Shown here: positions 18,868 through 27,830 of the stretch, one piece after another
Layout: every line of letters starts with the position of its first letter
Position numbering within the stretch: position 1 is the first letter of the stretch
Source of the DNA: Streptococcus cuniculi
Lineage (GTDB): Bacteria > Bacillota > Bacilli > Lactobacillales > Streptococcaceae
NCBI RefSeq assembly: GCF_004570575.1
Contig: NZ_SPPD01000001.1
Location: 248,001-312,000 of the forward strand
Length of the DNA stretch: 64,000 bases
Reading direction: 5' to 3'
Notes under the pieces: generated by a model
Seen by the model: the letters and a program-made list of their open reading frames with translations, nothing else
Told to the model about the DNA's origin: nothing
Databases searched by the model: none
Position numbers and translations under genes: made by a program

Positions 18868-19425
18868 TTATTTAGTGGGTAAGAAAAACCGAGGATTGCT
18901 AGGAACGAGAATACCTACAACAATGAGGACACTGAGGAGGGTTAACCCTCCTGCGGCTCCATTAACAGTGAAAGAATACCAGTAGGCGGGCACACCCTCA
19001 GGAGCATAGCTTGACCAAAAGATGACCCCTGCGATGTAGTGGAGAAGGTAACGCACAAATACAGCAAAAATAGCCGCTAGAAAAGCAAGAGCTAATGCTT
19101 GTATCTTCTCTCCTTCTTTTAGCGCCTTTTGAAACTGAGGAGCTAGATAACCCGCAAGTCCCATGGTGATAAAGGCAAGAATGTATTCGATAAAGACTTG
19201 GAGAAGAGATAAATAATAAACTCTGGCTAAGACAAAATGAAGGAGACCCCAAATGAAACCAGCCACTAAGCCATATTTTGCCCCTCGGCGCAGAGAAATC
19301 AGGACCAAGGGAATGGCACCAAAGGAAGGAGTGTACCAGCTCATGAAATCAGGAATCAAAGACAAGGTCATTGCAAGGGCAGCAAAGAGTGCCACTTCAA
19401 CGAGGGCAGTGAGGTTTTTAGACAT
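18868..19425 (-). CDS. thiT: ThiT thiamine ECF transporter S-component
   Basis: 185 residues with six membrane helices. ThiT features include MSWYTPSFGAIPLVLISLRRG, GLVAGFIWGLLHF and the C-terminal WYSFTVNGAAGGLTLL. It binds thiamine with high affinity and joins the shared ECF energising module. A TPP riboswitch directly upstream confirms the substrate. The AAGGAG site lies in a hairpin that the riboswitch can control. Confidence 0.96.
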   Translation of the reverse strand: MSKNLTALVEVALFAALAMTLSLIPDFMSWYTPSFGAIPLVLISLRRGAKYGLVAGFIWGLLHFVLARVYYLSLLQVFIEYILAFITMGLAGYLAPQFQKALKEGEKIQALALAFLAAIFAVFVRYLLHYIAGVIFWSSYAPEGVPAYWYSFTVNGAAGGLTLLSVLIVVGILVPSNPRFFLPTK

Positions 19426-19429
19426 AAAG

Positions 19430-19458
19430 AAAACTCCTTTTCTTCACAAAAGGAGCTT
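19430..19458 (-). promoter_or_regulatory. expression platform hairpin of the TPP riboswitch
   Basis: CTCCTTTT...AAAAGGAG hairpin whose 3' arm is the thiT ribosome binding site (AAGGAG, 8 bases from ATG), followed by TTTTC. It could block translation or act as a weak terminator. Confidence 0.7.
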
Positions 19459-19498
19459 GGTCTTTTAGAATACCAGTACAACTAGTACCATTCAAACA

Positions 19499-19577
19499 CA
19501 ATCCCTACGCTAGTCTTAACTAGATCAGGTTCGAGGATTTCGCAGACGCGATCTCAGCCGAAGCACTCCTTTGTGAT
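19499..19577 (-). ncRNA. TPP riboswitch (THI element)
   Basis: On the minus strand, the conserved blocks GGAGTGCTTCGGCTGAGA, then GAACCTGATCTAGTTA and ACTAGCGTAGGGA appear in order with the standard spacing. This is the thiamine-pyrophosphate aptamer, here controlling thiT. Confidence 0.95.
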
Positions 19578-19606
19578 AACTATTTAATTGTCCTTAGTAT
19601 AGCATA

Positions 19607-20452
19607 CTATTCTGGGCTTGTAAACAACTTTTGATAAACTTGATTTGGATCTTTGAGCGTCGTAATCAAATTGAGGTCTAAATGATGGGAAAAGCCGTTG
19701 AGAGAGCCTACAGAAGTATATTGATGGAGGTCATAATCTAAATCAGTAGCGGGAGCTGCATTGTAGTAACCTGAATTGGTGCCATAGGTTGGAATCCATA
19801 AGGCAGTAAATTTCTCAACGGAAATCTGATGTTCTTCCATAAAGTAGGTCCCGATGTAGATTCCAATATTTTTCACCCCTAAATCTTCCAACTCTTGGCG
19901 GAAGGCTTCGACACCGGCATTCATATCGTCCATGGTCTTGTCCTCAACATCCAACCAATAATAGGTCGGTTTGAACTTATAGGAGGCTTCGTAAAAAGAT
20001 TTCGCCTCTTTTTTCATGGACTCCACACTATTGCCAGTAACATAAGCATAGACTGCCACGGGAATCCCCCGTGCTTGAAATTCCTTGATGTGGGTCTGAT
20101 AATGCTTGTCAAGCCCATTTTCATCGGAGGCACTGTTGTCTTTTTTGGTGTGAGAACCACTTTGGACACGAATAATAGCTCCTGAAATCTTAGATGAAAG
20201 GGTATCGTAATCAATATCAGACGGCCGTTGCCAACCGGAGACGTCAATGATTGGTTTCATCTCTAACGCATTCGTAATGCGGTTGCTACTGGCATGGTAA
20301 CTCGGCTTAGTCGACATGCTTTCATCTGTTGGTTGAACGACTTCTTGCTTGTCTCTTTCTTGTACTTGCTGCATTGCTTTTGTTGTAAGAATAATCCCTG
20401 TAAAACAGAGGAAAAACAAGGCAACAAGGATAGGATGTATTTTCTTTCTCAT
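19607..20452 (-). CDS. GH25 muramidase (lysozyme), membrane-anchored or secreted
   Basis: 281 residues. A hydrophobic N-terminal segment (residues 8-27) with no lipobox is followed by a polar linker and a GH25 domain from about residue 65: IIDVSGWQRP at its start, AIIRVQSG, and the catalytic acid motif YYWLDVED. GH25 enzymes cut the MurNAc-GlcNAc bond of peptidoglycan. It lies alone, divergent from the ECF gene at 20582. Confidence 0.92.
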   Translation of the reverse strand: MRKKIHPILVALFFLCFTGIILTTKAMQQVQERDKQEVVQPTDESMSTKPSYHASSNRITNALEMKPIIDVSGWQRPSDIDYDTLSSKISGAIIRVQSGSHTKKDNSASDENGLDKHYQTHIKEFQARGIPVAVYAYVTGNSVESMKKEAKSFYEASYKFKPTYYWLDVEDKTMDDMNAGVEAFRQELEDLGVKNIGIYIGTYFMEEHQISVEKFTALWIPTYGTNSGYYNAAPATDLDYDLHQYTSVGSLNGFSHHLDLNLITTLKDPNQVYQKLFTSPE

Positions 20453-20518
20453 TGCTCTTATTCTATCCTAAATGGAGGGAAAAATCAAAAAAATAAGCTG
20501 AAAGCAGAAGAATTTATC

Positions 20519-20547
20519 TTGACAGTGGACTGAGAATCCGTTACCCT
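20519..20547 (+). promoter_or_regulatory. possible promoter of the ECF/DUF4430 pair
   Basis: Consensus -35 TTGACA (20519-20524), 17 bases, and a weak -10 TACCCT. A GAAAGGAA site precedes the ATG at 20582. Confidence 0.4.
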
Positions 20548-20581
20548 AGAAAGGGAACTAAAAAAGAAAGGAACCGATAGG

Positions 20582-21088
20582 ATGTCAACGAGACGAATCA
20601 GCCAGATTGCTCTGCTTACAGCCCTTGCCATTGTACTACGCTTTGCCTTTGCTGCCCTTCCAAATATCAAGCCTATTTCAGCTATTTTTCTAGTCAGTCT
20701 CTGCTTTCTCCCCTTGGGCGACAGTCTTTGGATCATGGCCTTGACCATGCTAGGAAGTAGCCTGTTATTCGGATTTAGTTTCGTAGTCTTTTGGCAAATC
20801 GCCAGTTTTTCAGTCGTCATGCTCCTGTGGCGTTTACTCGTGATTCCCCTGATTCACAGCAAGCAATTACCACTGGGATTCCAATGCCTATTGGCGGGGC
20901 TAATCCCCTTCCTCTATGGCTTTGCAATCAGTCTCCCAATTGCTTGGCAATACGGAACAAATCCGCTTATCTACTGGCTCTATGGTCTGTCCTTTGATGT
21001 CCTACACAGCGTTTCGACTGTTTTATTCTACCCCATCATTTATTCTATTTTTAGGAGATATTATCCTTATGAAAAAATTAGTACGTAG
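20582..21088 (+). CDS. ECF transporter S-component, substrate unassigned
   Basis: 168 residues with five to six membrane helices. The N-terminus (ISQIALLTALAIVLRFAF) is the helix pattern by which S-components dock to EcfT. Residues 30-50 (PNIKPISAIFLVSL) fit the family, but no substrate signature is clear. It overlaps by 20 bases a DUF4430 lipoprotein, a domain related to the C-terminal part of transcobalamin-like proteins, so a corrinoid or other large ligand is possible. Confidence 0.82.
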   Translation: MSTRRISQIALLTALAIVLRFAFAALPNIKPISAIFLVSLCFLPLGDSLWIMALTMLGSSLLFGFSFVVFWQIASFSVVMLLWRLLVIPLIHSKQLPLGFQCLLAGLIPFLYGFAISLPIAWQYGTNPLIYWLYGLSFDVLHSVSTVLFYPIIYSIFRRYYPYEKIST

Positions 21089-21440
21089 CCTCTTGTTTGT
21101 CATTGCTGGTCTCTTTTTAGTCGCTTGCCAACCGCAATCCGCTTCAAAAACAGAGCAAACCTATACAGCGACCTTGAAAGTGACTTTCCCAGATAATAAG
21201 GTTGTTGAGGAAAAGGTGACCTTTGAAAAAGATGACTCGGTGATGGATATTTTAGAAGACCACCACAAAATTGAAGAAAAGGATGGTCTGGTTACCTCTA
21301 TTGATGATGTCAGCCAACAGCCAGAGAAAAATACCTACTGGATGTATGATGTCAATGACGAATTAGCTCCAAAAGGTGCTAAGGAAATGCACGTCTCAGA
21401 TGGTGATACGATTGCCTTCTACCTGCAAACCTTCCAGTAA
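21069..21440 (+). CDS. DUF4430 lipoprotein
   Basis: 123 residues starting at the ATG at 21069 with AGGAGA upstream. Lipobox LVAC gives a lipidated cysteine at residue 18. The rest is a DUF4430 domain (VTFEKDDSVMDILEDHH and TYWMYDVNDELAP), known from ligand-capturing surface proteins. It overlaps the S-component gene, so it is likely the extracellular ligand-binding partner of that transporter. The ligand is not evident. Confidence 0.85.
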   Translation: MKKLVRSLLFVIAGLFLVACQPQSASKTEQTYTATLKVTFPDNKVVEEKVTFEKDDSVMDILEDHHKIEEKDGLVTSIDDVSQQPEKNTYWMYDVNDELAPKGAKEMHVSDGDTIAFYLQTFQ

Positions 21441-21457
21441 ACAGGAGAAGAGAATGA

Positions 21458-21488
21458 GGCTGGGACATCTGTCCCAGTCCTATTTTTG
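21458..21488 (+). terminator. terminator after the DUF4430 gene
   Basis: CTGGGACA / TGTCCCAG stem with a 2-base spacer, then TCCTATTTTT. Confidence 0.85.
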
Positions 21489-21566
21489 TTTGCGCAGGGA
21501 ACTGCTAATTCTTGGAAACGCTTTTCTCTAAGATTGTCAGATTTTTCCGTATTTAGTAGCGAAATA

Positions 21567-21575
21567 TGGTATAAT
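21567..21575 (+). promoter_or_regulatory. ftsW promoter (extended -10)
   Basis: TGGTATAAT, 35 bases before the ftsW ATG, which is preceded by TTAGGAGA. Confidence 0.65.
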
Positions 21576-21610
21576 GAGAGCAATACTCTAGAAGATGCTT
21601 AGGAGAATAG

Positions 21611-22831
21611 ATGAAGATTGATAAACAGCATTTGCTGAACTATTCGATTTTAATTCCGTATTTAATTTTATCAGTCGTTGGCTTGATTATGATTTACTCA
21701 ACAACCAGTGCCTTGCAGGTGCAAAAGGCGGGGAATCCTTTTAAGCTCTTGCTTAGTCAGGCTGGTTATTGGGTTATTAGTTTGATTGCTATTTATATCA
21801 TTTACCGCATGAAATTGAGCTTTCTACGCAGGCCAGGTTTGATTTCGATAACGCTCTTAATCAACGGATTTTTGTTGATTATTTCCCACTTTTTTGATGC
21901 GGTCAATGGTGCCCACGGTTGGATTCGTTTGGGACCTGGGGGTATTATTGGTTTGCAGCCAGCCGAATATCTGAAATTGCTGATAGTCTGGTATTTGGCC
22001 CACCAGTTTGCCAAGATGCAGGGTGAGATTCGCCAGTATGACTATCAGGCTCTGACCAAGGGACGCTGGATTCCCAATAAGCTAAATGATTGGCGGGTGG
22101 TGGGTCTACTGTCTCTAGGTCTAGTCGCTTCGCTTCCCGACTTGGGAAATGCAGTGATTGTTGCCTTGATTATGATGATTATGATTACGAGCAGTGGAAT
22201 CGGCTATCGCTGGTTTTCAACAGCGCTGATTGGGCTTGTGTCAGCCTCTGCCCTCTTACTAGGTTCTATCCGCTTGCTGGGTGTTGAGGTTGTCGCGAAG
22301 ATTCCAGTCTTTGGCTATATTGCCAGACGTTTTGCTGCTTACTTTAATCCCTTTGAAAATGCGACAGAGGCAGGTTTGCAGCTGACCAATTCCTACTATG
22401 CCATGAGTAATGGCGGGTGGTTTGGCAGAGGTCTAGGAAATTCGATTGAAAAAAATGGCTACCTGCCAGAGGCACATACAGACTTTGCCTTTTCGATTGT
22501 CATTGAAGAGCTAGGTTTTTTTGGTGCCAGTCTGATTTTGGCCCTCTTGTTTTTCTTGATTTTGCGGATTTTGGTCGTCGGGATTCGGGCTAGAAATTCC
22601 TTCAACGCCATGATGGCATTTGGAGTTGCAGGGATGTTGCTCGTTCAGACCTTTGTCAACATCGGGGGAATTGCAGGCTTGATTCCAGCGACAGGCGTAA
22701 CCTTTCCCTTTATTTCACAAGGGGGCAATAGCTTGCTCATCATTTCTATTGGAATTGCCTTTGTGCTCAATATCGATGCCAATGAAAAACGCGAGTTGAT
22801 TCAAGAAGAAATCGAACGAACGATCGTTTAA
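21611..22831 (+). CDS. ftsW: SEDS septal peptidoglycan polymerase FtsW
   Basis: 406 residues with about ten membrane helices. The SEDS signatures are present: GHGWIRLGPG-like (NGAHGWIRLGPGGI), the AHTDFAFSIVIEELGF loop and IPATGVTFPFISQGGNS near the end. FtsW polymerises glycan strands from lipid II at the septum together with a class b PBP. It lies upstream of ppc as in other streptococci. A RodA assignment is less likely given this context. Confidence 0.93.
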   Translation: MKIDKQHLLNYSILIPYLILSVVGLIMIYSTTSALQVQKAGNPFKLLLSQAGYWVISLIAIYIIYRMKLSFLRRPGLISITLLINGFLLIISHFFDAVNGAHGWIRLGPGGIIGLQPAEYLKLLIVWYLAHQFAKMQGEIRQYDYQALTKGRWIPNKLNDWRVVGLLSLGLVASLPDLGNAVIVALIMMIMITSSGIGYRWFSTALIGLVSASALLLGSIRLLGVEVVAKIPVFGYIARRFAAYFNPFENATEAGLQLTNSYYAMSNGGWFGRGLGNSIEKNGYLPEAHTDFAFSIVIEELGFFGASLILALLFFLILRILVVGIRARNSFNAMMAFGVAGMLLVQTFVNIGGIAGLIPATGVTFPFISQGGNSLLIISIGIAFVLNIDANEKRELIQEEIERTIV

Positions 22832-22867
22832 GATGCTATAGAAAGATATGTAGGAGAAAGGGAAGAG

Positions 22868-25564
22868 ATGACGATTCAAAAATTAGAAAACTACACCAAC
22901 AAGGAAACCATCCAAGAAGAAGTCGGTATTCTGACGGATATCTTGCAAGATGTAGCCCGTCAGATTATGTCTGTGGAAACCTTTGATAAGATTATCGAAC
23001 TTGGAAACCTCTCAAAGCAGGATGACTACAGCCAGCTCATGGACATTATCAGCCATTTGACCAACGATGAGCTGGAAGTGATTGCCCGCTATTTCGCGGT
23101 CTTACCCCTCTTGATTAACATTTCAGAGGATGTCGATTTGGCTTATGAAATCAATCATCAAAACAACTTAGGTCAGGATTACCTCGGAAAGATTTCAACG
23201 ACCATTGATGTGGTCGCTGAGCGTGAGGATGCAGCTGAGATTCTGGAAAATCTCAATGTGGTGCCCGTCTTAACGGCTCACCCGACTCAGGTGCAACGCC
23301 AGTCCATGCTTGATTTGACCAAGCATATCCATGAATTGCTCCGTCGCTACCGTGACGTTAAGCTAGGTCTCATGAACCGGACCAAGTGGTTGGATGAATT
23401 GCGCTGCTACGTGGAAATCATCATGCAGACTGAGATGATTCGGGAAAAGAAGCTCAAGGTGACCAATGAAATCACCAATGTCATGGACTACTACAATAGC
23501 TCCTTTATTAAAGCTGTGACCAAATTGCAGCGGGAATACAAGAATCTTGCCGCTGATCGGGGAATTGAGCTGGTCAATCCGCGCCCGATTACCATGGGCA
23601 TGTGGATTGGAGGAGACCGTGACGGCAATCCATTCGTGACGGCTGAAACCTTGAAATTATCAGCGCTGACCCAGTGCGAGGTCATCATGAATTACTATCA
23701 TGAGCAGCTGGAAAAACTCTACCGCAATTTTTCATTGTCTACCAAGATTGTCGCTGTGAGCCCTGCTGTTCAGGCTTTGGCAGATCTATCGGCAGATGCG
23801 TCTGTCTACCGTGAGCATGAGCCTTATCGCAGAGCTTTTCATTACATCCAGATGAAATTGGCGAATACTAGGGATTATCTGATTCACGACCGGAAGAGCG
23901 ATGATCGCTATGCCAATGTCCGTGAGTTTAAGGCGGATATCATTGCGATTAAAGAATCCCTGGGAGAAAACAAGGGTGGTGCCCTCTTAAAAGGGGATTT
24001 GACCGAGTTGTTAGAAGCGATTGAAGCCTTTGGTTTTTACTTGGCAAGTATCGATATGCGTCAAGATTCGAGTGTCCACGAAGAAAGTGTGGCGGAGTTA
24101 CTAGCTTCTGCGAAAATCGTGGAAGATTACAGCAGCCTGTCAGAAGAGGAGAAGTGCCGTATCTTGCTCAAAGAACTGGTCGAGGATCCTCGTATCTTAT
24201 CCGCAACCCATGCACCCAAATCAGAACAACTAGAAAAAGAATTGGCGATTTTTGCAACAGCCCGTGAATTGAAAGACAAGTTGGGTGAGGAAGTCATCAA
24301 GCAACATATCATTTCTCACTCAGAGCATGTGTCTGATCTCTTGGAATTGGCCCTGTTATTAAAAGAAGTGGGCTTGGTTGATGCGGAACGCGCGCGTGTG
24401 CAGATTGTGCCCCTTTTTGAGACGATTGAAGATTTGGACAATGCCCCTACCACTATGCGCCATTACTTGCAGCTAGATGTTGCCAAGTCTTGGATTGCAG
24501 GTAACAACAACTACCAAGAAATCATGTTGGGCTATTCGGATTCTAATAAAGACGGAGGCTATTTGTCATCAGGTTGGACCCTCTACAAGGCTCAGAATGA
24601 ATTGACCCAGATTGGTCAGGAATACGGGGTGAAAATTACCTTCTTCCACGGACGTGGTGGCACTGTTGGTCGTGGTGGCGGTCCGTCTTACGACGCCATT
24701 ACCTCTCAGCCGTTTGGCTCTATTAAAGACCGTATCCGCTTGACCGAGCAAGGAGAAGTGATTTGGAACAAATACGGAAATAAAGATACTGCTTACTACA
24801 ACCTTGAGATGTTAGTATCTGCGACCTTGGATCGTATGGTGACCCAGATGATTGTGGATACAAATGAAATCGGAGGCTACCGTGAGGTGATGAATGATAT
24901 TGTCGAAGATAGCTACCATATCTACCGCGAATTAGTCTTTGACAATCCGCATTTCTATGATTACTTCTTTGCAGCAAGTCCGATTCGCGAGGTGTCAAGT
25001 CTTAATATTGGTTCGCGTCCAGCAGCACGTAAGACTATTACAGAAATCGGTGGTCTACGTGCTATTCCGTGGGTGTTCTCATGGTCCCAAAACCGAATCA
25101 TGCTACCAGGCTGGTACGGGGTCGGCTCGAGCTTCAAACGCTTTATAGATAAAGCTCCAGAAAATCTAGCCAAGTTGCAAACCATGTATGAAAACTGGCC
25201 TTTCTTCCGTTCGCTCTTATCAAATGTCGACATGGTCTTGTCTAAGTCCAATATGAATATCGCCTTTGAATACGCGAAAATGTGTGAAGATGAAGAAGTG
25301 CGTTCCATCTTTTATACAATTTTAGACGAATGGCAATTGACCAAGAATATTATTCTGGAAATTGAGCAAAATGACGAATTGCTGGCAGAATTACCGTCCT
25401 TGAAATCCAGCCTTGCCTACCGCATGCCGTATTTCAACGTCTTGAACTATATCCAGATTGAATTGATCAATCGCCTGCGTCGTGGTGAATTGAGCATAGA
25501 CCAAGAAAGTCTGATTCACATTACTATCAACGGTGTTGCAACAGGCTTGCGGAACTCAGGATAA
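22868..25564 (+). CDS. ppc: Phosphoenolpyruvate carboxylase
   Basis: 898 residues. Active-site motifs are present: [10 protein letters not shown] (catalytic His), [11 protein letters not shown] and [14 protein letters not shown], with [11 protein letters not shown] and a C-terminus ending RNSG, slightly varied from the usual RNTG. The enzyme carboxylates phosphoenolpyruvate to oxaloacetate, the main supply of C4 acids for aspartate in streptococci that lack a full TCA cycle. It follows ftsW by 36 bases. Confidence 0.98.
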   Translation: MTIQKLENYTNKETIQEEVGILTDILQDVARQIMSVETFDKIIELGNLSKQDDYSQLMDIISHLTNDELEVIARYFAVLPLLINISEDVDLAYEINHQNNLGQDYLGKISTTIDVVAEREDAAEILENLNVVPVLTAHPTQVQRQSMLDLTKHIHELLRRYRDVKLGLMNRTKWLDELRCYVEIIMQTEMIREKKLKVTNEITNVMDYYNSSFIKAVTKLQREYKNLAADRGIELVNPRPITMGMWIGGDRDGNPFVTAETLKLSALTQCEVIMNYYHEQLEKLYRNFSLSTKIVAVSPAVQALADLSADASVYREHEPYRRAFHYIQMKLANTRDYLIHDRKSDDRYANVREFKADIIAIKESLGENKGGALLKGDLTELLEAIEAFGFYLASIDMRQDSSVHEESVAELLASAKIVEDYSSLSEEEKCRILLKELVEDPRILSATHAPKSEQLEKELAIFATARELKDKLGEEVIKQHIISHSEHVSDLLELALLLKEVGLVDAERARVQIVPLFETIEDLDNAPTTMRHYLQLDVAKSWIAGNNNYQEIMLGYSDSNKDGGYLSSGWTLYKAQNELTQIGQEYGVKITFFHGRGGTVGRGGGPSYDAITSQPFGSIKDRIRLTEQGEVIWNKYGNKDTAYYNLEMLVSATLDRMVTQMIVDTNEIGGYREVMNDIVEDSYHIYRELVFDNPHFYDYFFAASPIREVSSLNIGSRPAARKTITEIGGLRAIPWVFSWSQNRIMLPGWYGVGSSFKRFIDKAPENLAKLQTMYENWPFFRSLLSNVDMVLSKSNMNIAFEYAKMCEDEEVRSIFYTILDEWQLTKNIILEIEQNDELLAELPSLKSSLAYRMPYFNVLNYIQIELINRLRRGELSIDQESLIHITINGVATGLRNSG

Positions 25565-25569
25565 GATAG

Positions 25570-25597
25570 AAAAAATCGGTTTCTGCCGATTTTTTTG
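25570..25597 (+). terminator. ppc terminator
   Basis: AAAAATCGG / CCGATTTTT stem with a 6-base loop and T7. Confidence 0.9.
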
Positions 25598-25615
25598 TCT
25601 TTTTTATGCTAGACT

Positions 25616-25640
25616 TGTAACCAAGAGCAATTTCATTCGT
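25616..25640 (+). promoter_or_regulatory. putative ECF-sigma promoter, module 1
   Basis: TGTAAC (25616-25621), 16 bases, CGT (25638-25640). TGTAAC with a downstream CGNN is the style of Bacillus ECF promoters such as those of SigX and SigW. The downstream TTTCATTCGTTCTATTAGTGAA closely matches the same position before the second sigma gene, suggesting autoregulation. Confidence 0.5.
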
Positions 25641-25666
25641 TCTATTAGTGAAAGGAGGGGAGAAAG

Positions 25667-26164
25667 ATTCGGTTTGATGACTATGAAACAGAAGTAATGC
25701 GCATTGCGACGGAGATTTCCTACTATCTGCAAAAGTCAGGTGTCAATCGGGCAGATAGTGATGATATCGCGCAGGATGTCTTGGTCAAGATTCTCGAAAC
25801 AGACATCGTTCTTCCCTTCGAGAAACTGCGAGCCTGGCTCTATCGCTCGGCTATTCGGGCTTACATCGATCGCTATCGGAGGGACAAGCGCTACCATGAT
25901 CTTGTCCAGCAGGAATTTTTTCACAAGGAGAAACTGCTCAAGTACGATACAAAGGATTACAGTCCCTTGTATGAAGCTGTTCTTGCCTTACCTACTAAGT
26001 ACCAGCTCGTGATTGATTGCTACTATTTTCAAGAAATGACGACCAAGGAGGTGGCCCAGGTGCTGGGCATTAGCCAAAGTTTGGTGAAAATCAACCTCTA
26101 CCGTGGTCGCAAGCAGCTAGCAAGATTGCTAAAGGAGAAAGGATATGACTATGAAGACTTTTGA
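25667..26164 (+). CDS. ECF-type sigma factor, copy 1 (probable ATT start)
   Basis: 165 residues if started at ATT 25667; 155 from ATG 25697. Region 2 (ADSDDIAQDVLVKILE, RAWLYRSAIRAYIDRYRR) and region 4 (LPTKYQLVIDCYYFQEMTTKEVAQVLGIS in short form) mark a group IV sigma-70. AAAGGAGGGG lies 8 bases before ATT but 38 before the ATG. Between the upstream TGA and ATG 25697 no ATG, GTG or TTG exists. The upstream residues (IRFDDYETEV) align with those of copy 2, supporting translation. It overlaps its anti-sigma gene by 20 bases. Confidence 0.85.
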   Translation: MRFDDYETEVMRIATEISYYLQKSGVNRADSDDIAQDVLVKILETDIVLPFEKLRAWLYRSAIRAYIDRYRRDKRYHDLVQQEFFHKEKLLKYDTKDYSPLYEAVLALPTKYQLVIDCYYFQEMTTKEVAQVLGISQSLVKINLYRGRKQLARLLKEKGYDYEDF

Positions 26165-27224
26165 AGTGGTCACCAAGAAAAGCAAGCGGAGAAACCTGCT
26201 CAAGATGATTGGCATTTCACTTTTGACCTGTTTGGGTCTTATGATGATGACATGGAAGGGGCTAGCCTGGTTGACTGCTCGCCATGCCAATGAACTACGA
26301 GAGCGTCACCAAACCATGATGGACATTAGTTATCCTAATGTCAGCTATATCAATTGGTCTTTTGTTGCAGATTCTGAATTTACAGGGACTTATTATGTCG
26401 ATCAGGTCAAGGATATTGCAGGAATCACCGTTCCTTTTGAAGATTTTCAAGGTGTTTACGGCCTCTCACAGAGCTATGAGGCACGCCAATCCTTGAATGT
26501 CTATCTCGCCTCGGACGAAAAGGCCAGCTACACACATGGTAGTAGCTACAAGGTTCCAATGTTTTACAACATCCATCGCAATTATCAGCAAATGGGAGGC
26601 GTGCTCACGCAGGATATTGCAGTTTTACCTCAAATGCCCAATCGTGCGGTTGAAATGGCGGTGACCTTTGATAAACCCTATACGTTTGACGAGATTCAAA
26701 CCCTGATTCCTAGTAACTTAAAAATCAAATGGTATTGGATTGGAACGGAGACTCTCTATGATACCCGTAGTTTAAAACTGGACGCCCAGATTGGTTTTCA
26801 GCCCAACTTGACGGAGCTAGAGACGTATGAGGAGATGAAACAGCAGAAGGAGCCTGAACAGCGTTCTGCAGAAGAATCCCAAAAAGCCAATGAAGCCTAT
26901 CAAAAGAAACTGGCTGAGCTGACCCCCAGTCAAGGTTTTCGGAATAGCTATACCTTCTTTCAATCCCATCTTCAAGAGGCCTTATCAAAAAACTGGCTCG
27001 GTTATACCAGTACAGATCAGGCTGGAGAAGAGTTTGACCTGACTAAGGATGTGGAAGAATATCTGCAAAAGAATCCAGATGGAAAAACAGCTAAGTTTGC
27101 AGGTGTCATTCTGACAGGAAGAGCAGAGGATTTTGCTCCCCTTGAAAAAGCCAGTTGGATTTTTGCGTCCAATATCGGACAGGACGTGGAAATCAAGCCC
27201 TATCACCAGCTGAGTACTCCATGA
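26145..27224 (+). CDS. membrane anti-sigma factor (Sigma_reg N/C type), copy 1
   Basis: 359 residues. A short basic cytoplasmic N-terminus (TKKSKRRNLLK) is followed by one membrane helix (about residues 20-42) and a large extracytoplasmic domain containing LKIKWYWIGTET, a hallmark of anti-sigma C-terminal regulatory domains. A charged insertion (near residues 225-255) is absent from copy 2. It probably holds the ECF sigma factor at the membrane until an envelope signal. AAAGGAG lies 7 bases before ATG 26145, inside the sigma gene. Confidence 0.82.
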   Translation: MTMKTFEVVTKKSKRRNLLKMIGISLLTCLGLMMMTWKGLAWLTARHANELRERHQTMMDISYPNVSYINWSFVADSEFTGTYYVDQVKDIAGITVPFEDFQGVYGLSQSYEARQSLNVYLASDEKASYTHGSSYKVPMFYNIHRNYQQMGGVLTQDIAVLPQMPNRAVEMAVTFDKPYTFDEIQTLIPSNLKIKWYWIGTETLYDTRSLKLDAQIGFQPNLTELETYEEMKQQKEPEQRSAEESQKANEAYQKKLAELTPSQGFRNSYTFFQSHLQEALSKNWLGYTSTDQAGEEFDLTKDVEEYLQKNPDGKTAKFAGVILTGRAEDFAPLEKASWIFASNIGQDVEIKPYHQLSTP

Positions 27225-27272
27225 ATCTTTCCAATATGATAGCGTTTTTATAAATGTGATAAAATGGAATGA

Positions 27273-27303
27273 GACCTGTAACTTTTTGCGGGTCTTGTTT
27301 CGT
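27273..27303 (+). promoter_or_regulatory. terminator-like hairpin overlapping a second ECF-type promoter
   Basis: AGACCTG / CGGGTCT can pair (27273-27295) followed by TTGTTT, ending module 1. The loop contains TGTAAC (27277-27282), and CGT follows at 27301-27303 after 18 bases, a looser version of the module 1 promoter. Confidence 0.4.
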
Positions 27304-27332
27304 TTTATTAGTGAAGAAGGGAGGGAAGGATT

Positions 27333-27830
27333 ATCAAACTAAATGAGTATGAAAAAGTCTTGATTGGGTTTGCTAAGGATGTCATCGCTTATCTGATGAC
27401 ATCTGGTGTGACAAAAGAGCAGGCAGAAGACGTTGTACAGGACATTTTTGTCAAGCTCCTTGAAATGCCAGCGGCCATACCCGGTGAGAAAATCCGATCC
27501 TTCATGTATCGCTCTGCCATACGACATTACATCGACAAGTACCGCAGGGATAGGCGTTATATGGAGATTTTGCGGCAAGAATTTTTCAAGACCCAAGAAC
27601 TTTCCCCCTTTGAGGTCACCGAGTACGACTTTTTGTTGGAAGAAGTAGAAAAACTCCCGCCACAGGACGCTCTTCTCTTGGACCTCTTTTATTTCCAAGG
27701 ATTTTCCATTCGTGAAATAGCCGAGCTTCTCTCTTATTCCGTCAGCAAAGTCAAGGTCGGTCTTCATCGCAGTCGTCAAAAACTAAAAAAGGCTCTTAAA
27801 CAGAAAGGATACCATCATGGAAACATTTGA
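27333..27830 (+). CDS. ECF-type sigma factor, copy 2 (probable ATC/ATT start)
   Basis: 165 residues from ATC 27333; the first canonical start is TTG at 27360. Region 2 (AEDVVQDIFVKLLE, YRSAIRHYIDKYRR) and region 4 (LFYFQGFSIREIAELLSYS) match copy 1 at roughly 40 to 45 percent by eye. GGAGG at 27320 is 8 bases before ATC, the same distance as in copy 1, and an ATT precedes it at 27330. After the upstream TGA there is no ATG, GTG or TTG before 27360. It overlaps its anti-sigma gene by 14 bases. Confidence 0.85.
   Translation: MKLNEYEKVLIGFAKDVIAYLMTSGVTKEQAEDVVQDIFVKLLEMPAAIPGEKIRSFMYRSAIRHYIDKYRRDRRYMEILRQEFFKTQELSPFEVTEYDFLLEEVEKLPPQDALLLDLFYFQGFSIREIAELLSYSVSKVKVGLHRSRQKLKKALKQKGYHHGNI

Noticed and set aside
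21512-21526. cre-like sequence TTGGAAACGCTTTTC before ftsW
   Set aside because: One partial match to the CcpA site, with no reason for catabolite control of ftsW; likely chance.
25677-25697. Short leader peptides (MTMKQK, and MSMKKS at 27343-27363) whose stops overlap the first canonical sigma starts
   Set aside because: Their similarity follows from the conserved overlapping protein frame, and their ATGs are 18 nt from GGAGG; the Ile-start explanation fits better. Not fully excluded.
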